A stretch of DNA of 9,543 bases from an uncultured Oscillospiraceae bacterium. Its GTDB lineage: Bacteria; Bacillota; Clostridia; Oscillospirales; Ruminococcaceae. Positions 1 to 5,088 of the stretch are shown here, one piece after another (position 1 is the first letter of the stretch; each line of letters starts with the position of its first letter). The notes beneath the pieces were generated by a model. The model saw nothing but the letters and a program-made list of their open reading frames with translations. It had not been told where the DNA came from and ran no database searches. The stretch covers positions 1 through 9,543 of the forward strand of contig CAKTAM010000072.1 in NCBI GenBank assembly GCA_934527255.1, in the 5' to 3' direction. The position numbers and the translations under genes are program-made.

Positions 1-32
1 GGCTGCCCCTGCCGCCCCTCTGCTCGCTCCAT
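1..32 (-). CDS. Possible 5' end of a minus-strand gene leaving the window
   Basis: A minus-strand ATG at 30-32 is preceded, 8 bases upstream, by a good Shine-Dalgarno-like AGGGGG (41-46), and the frame stays open to the window edge. Only about ten residues are visible (starting MERAEGRQ), so no family can be assigned. The same frame is open back to another ATG at position 134 (MNPREKGRP...), but that ATG has no ribosome binding site. If real, this gene is divergent from the gene at 211. It may equally be chance in a purine-rich stretch. Confidence 0.25.
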   Translation of the reverse strand, partial: MERAEGRQGQ

Positions 33-130
33 TTGCTCTTCCCCCTCTGCGGTGTTTCTGCTTTTACGGTATGCGCGTGCCCGCGGCGGCAGAACCCGCA
101 GCCGCAGCGGCCGCCCTTTTTCGCGCGGAT
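33..130. other. GC-rich intergenic DNA with weak hairpin
   Basis: I see no convincing gene on the plus strand here. GGCGGC (85-90) can pair with GCCGCC (110-115), and this is followed by TTTTT (117-121). It could be a weak terminator for a plus-strand gene lying to the left of the window, but the stem is only 6 bp with a 19-nt loop. The rest is pyrimidine-rich on the plus strand. Confidence 0.3.
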
Positions 131-132
131 TC

Positions 133-161
133 ATGCTTTTTTCATAAAGGCGTGGTATACT
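133..161 (+). promoter_or_regulatory. Extended -10 promoter of the 211-963 gene
   Basis: A TATACT hexamer (156-161) is preceded by TGG, giving an extended -10 element. The -35 is poor (ATGCTT at 133-138 with a 17-nt spacer), as is common for extended -10 promoters. Transcription would start near 168 and leave a leader of about 40 nt before the GTG start codon. The GTGGTATA core recurs in the mrp and XpaC-family promoters. Confidence 0.6.
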
Positions 162-210
162 AAACTTACTTTTATCGCTTTGTCAATGCTTTGCGAAAGG
201 ATGTGATCGC

Positions 211-963
211 GTGGCAAGCGCACGCTATACGTTGAATATTACCCCGGAGGATCTGAAGCCGGAGGAGGAGCCGGTTCTCACCCCGCAGGAAAAGCGCAGC
301 AACTGGCTGCATTATCACAAATGGTGGCTGATCGGCGCGGCCTGCCTGCTGATCCTGATCGTCTGGGTAATCCATGATGTGAACACCAAGGTCGACCCGG
401 ATTATACCATTGCCGTCGTGACGGTCAACCCGCTGCCGGACGAGGCGCTGGCCTCGCTGGGGACCGCGCTGGAGCCTTATCTGGAGGATATGAACGGCGA
501 CGGGCAGACCGTGGTCAACGTGGTGCATTACTCGCTGGATTATAACGATGCCGAGCGCAACAACCAGCAGGACGGCCAGCTGAAAATGGCCAGTGAAATT
601 CAGATGACCACAGACCTGACCAATAACACCTCCATTCTCTTTCTGACGGACAGCTTTGAGGGCATGGAGGACAACATCGGCCTGTTTGCCTATCTGGACG
701 ACCCGTACGATTACCCGGATGACGAGGGCAAAACGCAGTATGACCGACTTTCCCTGCGCTGGAGCGATTCGGCCTTTTTAAGCGGGCTGGAGCTGAACAC
801 CGAGGTGTACGACATCCGCACCGAAAAGACGGTCGCGGCGGAGGATTTCTTTGCCGATTTCCGCATTACCATGCGCACCCTGTATGATCCGGACAATGTC
901 GAGCTGGCCCGCACCTTTGCCAACTGCGTTTCCCTGATGAACCGCATTCGCGGCGGCGTATAA
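211..963 (+). CDS. Single-pass membrane protein of unknown function
   Basis: This is a 250-residue protein that I cannot name. The GTG start is chosen because GAAAGGA (195-201) lies 9 bases upstream and the nearby ATG at 201 is followed directly by a stop. The N-terminal ~45 residues are polar and cytoplasmic-looking, ending in an aromatic patch (WLHYHKWW). One hydrophobic helix follows (about 40-55, rich in L and I), and then a ~195-residue acidic domain that should be extracytoplasmic by the positive-inside rule. After the helix, the DYTIAVVTVNPLPDEAL and DMNGDG segments resemble a pattern I associate with uncharacterised clostridial membrane-anchored proteins. DMNGDG looks like one EF-hand/dockerin-type calcium loop, but only one copy is present. 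The gene is monocistronic, with its own promoter and terminator. A role as a cell-surface lipid- or wall-associated protein is a guess. Confidence 0.85.
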   Translation: MASARYTLNITPEDLKPEEEPVLTPQEKRSNWLHYHKWWLIGAACLLILIVWVIHDVNTKVDPDYTIAVVTVNPLPDEALASLGTALEPYLEDMNGDGQTVVNVVHYSLDYNDAERNNQQDGQLKMASEIQMTTDLTNNTSILFLTDSFEGMEDNIGLFAYLDDPYDYPDDEGKTQYDRLSLRWSDSAFLSGLELNTEVYDIRTEKTVAAEDFFADFRITMRTLYDPDNVELARTFANCVSLMNRIRGGV

Positions 964-982
964 CTGCAAACCTCACCCAAAT

Positions 983-1024
983 AACAGAACGGCGGCACGC
1001 CCTTGTGCCGCCGTTCTGTTGTTT
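983..1024 (+). terminator. Intrinsic terminator of the 211-963 gene
   Basis: A perfect 16-bp stem (983-998 pairing with 1005-1020) with a 6-nt loop is followed by GTTTTTT. It lies 20 bases after the stop codon. The bofA gene on the other strand ends at 1047 and would read through the same stem. On that strand there is no T-tract after the stem, so efficient two-way termination is uncertain. Confidence 0.93.
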
Positions 1025-1046
1025 TTTCTGCCGCCGACGCCGCCGT

Positions 1047-1292
1047 TTACAGAAAAAGGCGCACGACCAGCAGCAAAATAATACCGGGCACCCCCAGCAC
1101 CACGCTGACAAACGCCGTAACGCCGTTTAGGGCAATGCTTACCCCCGTCCAGCCGGACAGGGCGTTCACCAGCCCAAGCGCACAGCAGCCGCACAGTGCC
1201 GACAGCCCGACACGCCGCAGCGGCCGCCGGTGCCGTATGGCCGCCAGCGCCGCCGCCACGGCGCTGACACCGCCCATGACCCAAAGCAGCAT
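1047..1292 (-). CDS. bofA: BofA-family pro-sigma-K processing inhibitor
   Basis: This 81-residue hydrophobic protein has two membrane segments (about 1-19 and 29-45), a conserved loop, and a hydrophobic C-terminus (60-81). The signature LVNALSG...TGVSIALNGVT...VLGVPGIILL matches the BofA family (about 87 residues in Bacillus subtilis). In B. subtilis, BofA holds the intramembrane protease SpoIVFB inactive in the forespore outer membrane, delaying release of sigma-K. Residues N43, N56 and T59 here have the same spacing as the B. subtilis inhibitory residues N48, N61 and T64. The ATG has AAAGGA (1305-1310) 12 bases upstream, a rather long spacing. It lies 73 bases after the yaaL-like gene, with no promoter between, so the two are probably cotranscribed. 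The family call is strong; activity in this organism is inferred. Confidence 0.85.
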   Translation of the reverse strand: MLLWVMGGVSAVAAALAAIRHRRPLRRVGLSALCGCCALGLVNALSGWTGVSIALNGVTAFVSVVLGVPGIILLLVVRLFL

Positions 1293-1365
1293 GGGTTTTG
1301 CCCGTCCTTTCCGCAGGCTGCGGATAGCCCGCCTTTTTTCCCAGCGTATGCGGCATTTTCCGGTT

Positions 1366-1746
1366 TCAGAACCCGGCCAGACTTTCTCGCGGCGGTCGTT
1401 CCGGCACTGCCGCGCTGCCCGGCCACACCGGGTACGCCGGGGCGGCAGGCATTCTTTGCGGCGGCTGCAGCGCTGCGGCGGTCAGGCCGCTTTGCCTTGC
1501 CCGGCGCATCAGCCCCTGATAGCGCGCCTGCAGTGCACAGTACTGGTAAATACAGCTTTCCACCTGCTCGGGCTCGCCCGCCAGATTGAACTGCATATCC
1601 GCCTGCTGCAGCTGACTGCGGCAGGCAGCAAGGTCAGCCATCAGTTCGCTGCGCTGCTGGCATGCCTCCTGCAGCGCCTGCCTTGCCATGCGCCGCGCTG
1701 CCCGCCATTGAGCCAGCCGAAGAAAAACGCTGCCTGGTTTGTTCAT
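1366..1746 (-). CDS. yaaL: YaaL-like (DUF2508) protein upstream of bofA
   Basis: This is a 126-residue soluble protein. The start at 1746 is preferred over an in-frame ATG nine codons upstream because AGGGGG sits 5 bases before it. Residues 15-52 are strongly helical and charged. Residues 53-88 (FN...EPEQVESCIYQYCALQARYQGLMRRARQSG) match the end of the DUF2508/YaaL family, with its FN, the I-Y pair and the RY..L...A...G pattern. The usual family length is about 75-80 residues, so this copy has extra N-terminal residues and a Pro/Ala-rich tail (89-126) that is probably disordered. Its position directly before bofA repeats the yaaL-bofA order of Bacillus and supports the call. The function of YaaL is unknown. 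The recR and dnaX genes that accompany the pair in Bacillus are not adjacent here. Confidence 0.75.
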   Translation of the reverse strand: MNKPGSVFLRLAQWRAARRMARQALQEACQQRSELMADLAACRSQLQQADMQFNLAGEPEQVESCIYQYCALQARYQGLMRRARQSGLTAAALQPPQRMPAAPAYPVWPGSAAVPERPPRESLAGF

Positions 1747-1751
1747 ATGTG

Positions 1752-1759
1752 CCCCCTTT
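1752..1759 (-). promoter_or_regulatory. Ribosome binding site fixing the yaaL-like start
   Basis: On the minus strand this reads AAAGGGGG, ending 5 bases before the ATG at 1746. The longer in-frame ATG at 1773 has no comparable site. Confidence 0.7.
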
Positions 1760-1789
1760 TCTCTTTCCTGCATGCATTCCGCTGCTTTC

Positions 1790-1819
1790 AGTATAGACGC
1801 CGCGGCTGCGCCTTAAACC
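1790..1819 (-). promoter_or_regulatory. Candidate promoter for yaaL-bofA
   Basis: On the minus strand a TATACT hexamer (about 1790-1795) lies about 45 bases before the yaaL-like start. Seventeen bases further upstream is only GTTTAA, a poor -35, and there is no TG extension. It may be a weak sigma-A promoter. I do not see a clear sigma-E or sigma-K type -10, which would have fitted a sporulation gene. Confidence 0.4.
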
Positions 1820-2003
1820 GGCAGACAGGCTGAAAATTTGCCCGCATAAAGCCGCATGCACCACGCGCCGCGAAAAAGGCGGCGACTGCGCCCCCGCGCT
1901 GGCGTTGTACCTGTCTGCCAACGCACGCCGCCCGCTTTTGAAGCAGACGGCACCTGCGCGCCGAATCGACAGAAGTCACAGGCAGTGCCTCCGGCACAAA
2001 ACG
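1820..2003. other. Intergenic stretch, no gene seen
   Basis: This lies between the divergent yaaL and mrp promoters. Short open frames exist on both strands (for example 1856-2050 on the plus strand), but they lack ribosome binding sites and encode Arg/Pro-rich, low-complexity peptides typical of GC-rich noncoding DNA. I see no strong hairpin with a T-tract here. Confidence 0.6.
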
Positions 2004-2058
2004 CCCGGGTAAAAAGGAAAGGGTTGAAAATGCGGCCGACTGTGGTATAATACCCGGG
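2004..2058. repeat. Inverted repeat CCCGGGTA...TACCCGGG around mrp promoter
   Basis: CCCGGGTA (2004-2011) is repeated in inverse orientation as TACCCGGG (2051-2058). The arms bracket the -35 and overlap the end of the -10 and the start site of the mrp promoter. The layout would suit an operator bound by a dimer or by two dimers, since CCCGGG is itself palindromic. No regulator gene is adjacent, so this is only suggestive. Confidence 0.35.
2024..2051 (+). promoter_or_regulatory. Strong sigma-A promoter of mrp
   Basis: TTGAAA (2024-2029) and TATAAT (2046-2051) are separated by 16 bases, and TGG before TATAAT gives an extended -10. This is the closest match to consensus in the window. Transcription should start near 2058, leaving a leader of about 118 nt. 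Confidence 0.85.
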
Positions 2059-2063
2059 AAGGC

Positions 2064-2143
2064 GCTTTGCGGGCGGCTGCGCTGCGCAGCCCGACCGCAG
2101 CGCAGCCCCGGCATTGCCGCAGCGGCGCCGGGGCGCGCAAAGC
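2064..2143 (+). promoter_or_regulatory. Structured mrp 5' leader, possible three-way junction
   Basis: Three helices can form together. P1 pairs GCTTTGCG (2064-2071) with CGCAAAGC (2136-2143). P2 is a perfect 12-bp stem of 2075-2086 with 2096-2107. P3 pairs CCCCGGC (2106-2112) with GCCGGGG (2127-2133). P2 and P3 compete for two bases. The structure begins about 6 nt after the predicted transcription start and ends 15 nt before the ribosome binding site. I see no terminator hairpin with a T-tract and no pairing that hides the AAAAGGAG site, so any regulatory mode is unknown. It does not resemble a riboswitch class I recognise. Confidence 0.5.
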
Positions 2144-2175
2144 AAGCGCACAATGGGTAAAAGGAGCGACTTTTT

Positions 2176-3018
2176 ATGAGCGAATGTACGCACGACTGCA
2201 GCAGCTGCCAGAACAAATGTGACAGTGCCCGGCCCGACCCGAAAAGCTTTCTGGAGGCCCCGCACGAGCTGAGCCGTATTCGAAAGGTGATCGGCGTGGT
2301 CAGCGGCAAGGGCGGCGTCGGCAAAAGCCTGGTCTCGGCCCTGATGGCCGTCACCCTGAACCGCCGCGGCTATCGTACCGCTGTGCTGGATGCCGATATT
2401 ACCGGGCCGTCCATCCCCAAGCTGTTTGGCATTCACGAAAAATGCCGGGTGGATGCGCAGGGCTGCTGGCCCGTGACAACCCGCACCGGCATTGATGTTA
2501 TGAGCATCAACCTGCTGCTGGATCACGAGACCGACCCGGTCGTCTGGCGCGGGCCCATCATTGCAGGCAGCGTCAAGCAGTTCTGGCAGGAGGTCATCTG
2601 GAAGGATGTCGACTATATGTTTGTCGACATGCCCCCCGGCACCGGCGATGTGGCGCTGACCGTTTTTCAATGTCTGCCGGTCGACGGTATTCTCATTGTC
2701 ACCAGCCCGCAGGATCTCGTCAGCATGATCGTGGAAAAGGCCGTCAAGATGGCACAGATGATGAATATTCCCATTTTGGGCATTGTCGAAAACATGAGCT
2801 GGCTGGAATGCCCCGACTGCGGCAAAAAAATTGCCCTGTACGGCGAAAGCCATGTGGCCGAAATTGCACAGGGTTACCATCTGCCGCTGCTGGCGCAGAT
2901 CCCCATTCAGCCTGCGCTGGCCCGCCAGTGCGATGCAGGCGAGATCGAGGCTTATGCAGGCGATTTCATGCAGGCGGCCGCCGACAGCATTGAAAAGGCC
3001 GTTCCCATCGAAAAGTGA
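2176..3018 (+). CDS. mrp: Mrp/NBP35-family iron-sulfur carrier ATPase
   Basis: This 280-residue cytoplasmic P-loop ATPase belongs to the Mrp/ApbC/NBP35 group, which binds a labile [4Fe-4S] cluster and passes it to apoproteins. Visible motifs are a deviant Walker A GKGGVGKS (44-51), DADITGPS (72-79), the Walker B region VDMPPGTGD (150-158), and the cluster-binding pair C212-P-D-C215 within ENMSWLECPDC. The first 15 residues carry four cysteines (C4, C8, C11, C15), like the N-terminal cluster motif of eukaryotic Nbp35 and of many clostridial Mrp proteins. The DUF59 domain found at the N-terminus of other Mrp proteins is absent. The residue after GK-S is L rather than the usual T. The start has AAAAGGAG (2159-2166) 9 bases upstream. 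It is a single-gene unit with a strong promoter and a structured leader. Confidence 0.95.
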   Translation: MSECTHDCSSCQNKCDSARPDPKSFLEAPHELSRIRKVIGVVSGKGGVGKSLVSALMAVTLNRRGYRTAVLDADITGPSIPKLFGIHEKCRVDAQGCWPVTTRTGIDVMSINLLLDHETDPVVWRGPIIAGSVKQFWQEVIWKDVDYMFVDMPPGTGDVALTVFQCLPVDGILIVTSPQDLVSMIVEKAVKMAQMMNIPILGIVENMSWLECPDCGKKIALYGESHVAEIAQGYHLPLLAQIPIQPALARQCDAGEIEAYAGDFMQAAADSIEKAVPIEK

Positions 3019-3019
3019 C

Positions 3020-3052
3020 CCCTGCGGCGAAGGCGGCGCGTTTGCCGCAGGG
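3020..3052 (+). terminator. Hairpin immediately after mrp stop
   Basis: CCCTGCGGC (3020-3028) pairs perfectly with GCCGCAGGG (3044-3052). It starts 2 bases after the mrp stop codon. No T-tract follows, so it is more likely to stabilise the mRNA 3' end or assist the following terminator than to terminate by itself. Confidence 0.45.
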
Positions 3053-3064
3053 CAGCACGCAGCA

Positions 3065-3165
3065 AAATGCCCGGGTGCGGGCCCAAAGCGTCCTTTCGCC
3101 CGGCGGCAAACGCTGCCGTCGGATGAAAAAGGAAACTTGTGGCCCGCACCCGGGCATTTGTTTTT
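3065..3165 (+). terminator. Long hairpin terminator between mrp and UPF0210 gene
   Basis: Nineteen perfect base pairs (3065-3083 with 3141-3159) enclose a 57-nt loop. The loop has its own 7-bp stem (3102-3108 with 3114-3120, one G-U pair). The structure is followed by GTTTTT, so it should terminate mrp. On the opposite strand the stem ends in TTTT, so weaker termination of the convergent UPF0210 operon is plausible. The length and near-perfect palindromy are unusual for a simple terminator. Confidence 0.75.
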
Positions 3166-3224
3166 ATCGGTACGCTTTGCGGCGCGGCTCCCCGCCAAAA
3201 CGGCTGGAGCAGCGCTGGACGGCG

Positions 3225-4583
3225 TCAGTTTTTCAGGCTGTTGAGCGGCGCGGGAATGCGGCCGCCGCGGGCAATGAACGCCGCGGCCGACTCGTTATGC
3301 ACCGGCATGACCGGCGCGCTGCCCAGCAGGCCGCCCATTTCCACGGTGTCGCCAACCTGCTTGCCGGGCGCTGGGATGATGCGCACGGCCGTTGTCTTGT
3401 TGTTGATCATGCCGATGGCCGCCTCATCGGCGATGATGGCCGAAATGGTATCGGCCGTGGTGTCGCCGGGCACGGCGATCATATCCAGCCCGACGGAGCA
3501 CACGCAGGTCATGGCCTCCAGCTTATCCAGACACAGCACACCGGCGCGGGCGGCGGCGATCATCCCCTCGTCCTCCGACACGGGAATAAACGCGCCGGAC
3601 AGGCCGCCCACATGGCCGGACGCCATTACGCCGCCCTTTTTCACCGCATCGTTCAGCAGCGCCAGCGCCGCTGTGGTGCCGTGCGTGCCGCAGACCTCCA
3701 GCCCCATTTCCTCCAGAATGCGGGCGACCGAATCACCCTGCGCAGGCGTGGGGGCAAGGCTGAGGTCGACAATGCCGAACGGCACGTTCAGACGGGCCGA
3801 TGCCTCCTGCGCGATCAGCTGCCCCATGCGCGTGACCTTGAACGCCGTTTTTTTAATGGTCTCGGCCACCACATCAAACGGCTGTCCCTTGACCTGCTGC
3901 AGCGCATGGTAGACCACGCCCGGGCCGGAAACGCCCACGTTGATGACACACTCCGCCTCGCCCACGCCGTGGAAGGCGCCTGCCATAAAGGGGTTATCCT
4001 CCACGGCATTGGCAAACACCACCAGCTTGGCGCAGCCAAGGCCGTCGTTTTCCCGGGTGCGTTCGGCCGTGGCCTTGACCGTCTGCCCCATCAGGCGGAC
4101 GGCATCCATATTGATGCCCGCACGGGTCGAGCCGATGTTGACGGAAGAACACACAAAATCGGTCGTGGCCATCGCCTCGGGGATGGAGGCGATCAGCCGA
4201 CGGTCGCCCAGCGTAAAGCCCTTTTGCACCAGCGCCGAAAAGCCGCCGATGAAGTTGACGCCGCAGGTCTTTGCCGCACGATCCATCGCCTGCGCGAAAA
4301 CGGTATAGTCCTCGGTTTCGCTGGCCTCGGCCGCAATGGCCATCGGCGTAACGGAAATGCGCTTGTTGACGATGGGAATGCCCATCTCGCGCTCGATCTG
4401 GCAGCCGACCGGCACCAGCTGCTCGGCGCTGCGACAAATTTTATCGTACATTTTCTGCGCAGCGATCTTCGGGTCGCTGTGCGCGCAGGAGCGCAGCGAC
4501 ACCCCCATGGTAATGGTGCGGATATCCAGATGCTCGCTGTCGATCATATGCAGCGTTTCGGTGATTTCCTTCTGGTTGAGCAT
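3225..4583 (-). CDS. UPF0210 / PFL-like (DUF711) family protein
   Basis: This 452-residue protein matches the usual length of the UPF0210 family (DUF711, annotated 'PFL family protein'). Recognisable segments are the N-terminal EITETLHMIDSEHLDIRTITMGVSL, GIPIVNKRISVTP, FIGGFSALVQKG, INVGVSGPGVV and the C-terminal GRIPAPLNSLKN. No biochemical activity is firmly established; the resemblance to pyruvate formate-lyase is a fold-level annotation, and I see no glycyl-radical motif that would prove it. The start at 4583 is chosen over the in-frame ATG nine codons upstream because GGAAAGG lies 7 bases before it. It follows the ACT-domain gene by 23 bases. The same two-gene order occurs in other Firmicutes such as Streptococcus pneumoniae, suggesting that the ACT partner may sense a ligand for this protein. 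Confidence 0.93.
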   Translation of the reverse strand: MLNQKEITETLHMIDSEHLDIRTITMGVSLRSCAHSDPKIAAQKMYDKICRSAEQLVPVGCQIEREMGIPIVNKRISVTPMAIAAEASETEDYTVFAQAMDRAAKTCGVNFIGGFSALVQKGFTLGDRRLIASIPEAMATTDFVCSSVNIGSTRAGINMDAVRLMGQTVKATAERTRENDGLGCAKLVVFANAVEDNPFMAGAFHGVGEAECVINVGVSGPGVVYHALQQVKGQPFDVVAETIKKTAFKVTRMGQLIAQEASARLNVPFGIVDLSLAPTPAQGDSVARILEEMGLEVCGTHGTTAALALLNDAVKKGGVMASGHVGGLSGAFIPVSEDEGMIAAARAGVLCLDKLEAMTCVCSVGLDMIAVPGDTTADTISAIIADEAAIGMINNKTTAVRIIPAPGKQVGDTVEMGGLLGSAPVMPVHNESAAAFIARGGRIPAPLNSLKN

Positions 4584-4590
4584 GGCGGTT

Positions 4591-4597
4591 CCTTTCC
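4591..4597 (-). promoter_or_regulatory. Ribosome binding site fixing the UPF0210 start
   Basis: GGAAAGG on the minus strand lies 7 bases before the ATG at 4583. It falls within the short gap after the ACT gene and argues against the longer in-frame start at 4610. Confidence 0.75.
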
Positions 4598-4606
4598 TTG
4601 CTGTAA

Positions 4607-4876
4607 TCAAATGCGATGCATGGCGTCAAAAATATCCTCCCGCTGAATGCGGACGCTGACGCCCAGCCGCTGCCCCTCCTGCTCCATTGCGGCAGCCAGT
4701 TCGGCAAAGCTGACGGCGGCAGCGCTGATGTCCACCAGCATGTTCATAGTGAACATCTGCTGCAGAATGGTCTGGCTGATATCCAGAACATTAACGCCCT
4801 GCTCTGACAGGACGGTGCAAATTCCGGCAATGATGCCGACGCGGTCTTTTCCCACTACCGTAACAATGGCGCGCAT
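4607..4876 (-). CDS. ACT-domain protein, UPF0237 family
   Basis: This 89-residue protein is a single ACT domain. It has the first strand and loop MRAIVTVVGKDRVGIIAGICTVLSEQGVNVLDISQTIL, then a second strand (MFTMNMLVDIS) and a C-terminal helix and strand. It belongs to the UPF0237 group related to the glycine-cleavage regulator GcvR. ACT domains usually dimerise and bind small ligands, often amino acids, at the G-x-x-x-G-I loop; the ligand here is unknown. The start is set by AAGGAG (4884-4889) 7 bases upstream of the ATG. The frame is open much further upstream, but that region contains the promoter and has no good start. It is the first gene of the operon with the UPF0210 gene. Confidence 0.93.
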   Translation of the reverse strand: MRAIVTVVGKDRVGIIAGICTVLSEQGVNVLDISQTILQQMFTMNMLVDISAAAVSFAELAAAMEQEGQRLGVSVRIQREDIFDAMHRI

Positions 4877-4883
4877 AAACCTT

Positions 4884-4889
4884 CTCCTT
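4884..4889 (-). promoter_or_regulatory. Ribosome binding site fixing the ACT-gene start
   Basis: AAGGAG on the minus strand lies 7 bases before the ATG at 4876. The open frame continues upstream to about 5047, but the promoter at 4936-4964 lies inside that extension, so the short form is correct. Confidence 0.85.
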
Positions 4890-4901
4890 CCATAGCAAAG
4901 C

Positions 4902-4921
4902 GGCGGCTGCATACAACCGCC
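4902..4921 (-). promoter_or_regulatory. Leader hairpin of the ACT-UPF0210 mRNA
   Basis: On the minus strand GGCGGTTG pairs with CAGCCGCC (8 bp, one G-U) around a TATG tetraloop. It lies between the predicted transcription start (about 4929) and the ribosome binding site. It may protect the 5' end; there is no sign of an alternative fold. Confidence 0.45.
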
Positions 4922-4935
4922 GAACGGACTTTTCA

Positions 4936-4964
4936 AGAATAGCATACCCCACCCAAAAATGCAA
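4936..4964 (-). promoter_or_regulatory. Promoter of the ACT-UPF0210 operon
   Basis: On the minus strand TTGCAT (4959-4964) and TATTCT (4936-4941) are separated by 17 bases. The -10 is preceded by TATGC, giving an overlapping alternative hexamer. The leader is about 50 nt. Confidence 0.7.
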
Positions 4965-5045
4965 CCGTCATTTTTTCGGGCCTTTGCGGCGCCTGCAAGG
5001 GCGGCCGCGGCAGGTCTGCACCGCCCATCGGGCGGGCGGCGGCGC

Positions 5046-5078
5046 AAAAAACAGCGGCCAAGCCCATGCTCGCCGCTG
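5046..5078 (-). terminator. Intrinsic terminator of the XpaC-family gene
   Basis: On the minus strand CAGCGGC (5072-5078) pairs with GCCGCTG (5052-5058) around a 13-nt loop and is followed by TTTTTT (5046-5051). It lies 11 bases after the TAA stop, separating this gene from the ACT operon. Confidence 0.85.
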
Positions 5079-5088
5079 CAAAAAAGCG

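Noticed and set aside
481..510. DMNGDG as evidence of a dockerin or calcium-binding protein
   Set aside because: Dockerins need two such loops with following helices. Only one short match is present, and no cellulosome gene is nearby.
1003..1833. Plus-strand reading frame over bofA and yaaL
   Set aside because: It begins inside the terminator of the preceding gene and is antisense to two recognisable family members. Its product is Arg/Ser/Pro-rich noise.
2064..2143. mrp leader as a tRNA or known riboswitch
   Set aside because: There is no T-loop (GTTC) or CCA-type acceptor pattern, and no conserved core of a riboswitch class that I recognise. Only generic stems are visible.
1813..3198. Long minus-strand reading frame antisense to mrp
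   Set aside because: It covers mrp, its promoter and its leader, has no known motifs, and its frame is explained by GC-rich third positions of mrp.
3015..4646. Very long plus-strand reading frame antisense to the UPF0210 gene
   Set aside because: It mirrors a clearly recognised family protein on the other strand, encodes His/Arg/Gly-rich low-complexity sequence, and has no ribosome binding site. High GC content keeps the antisense frame open.
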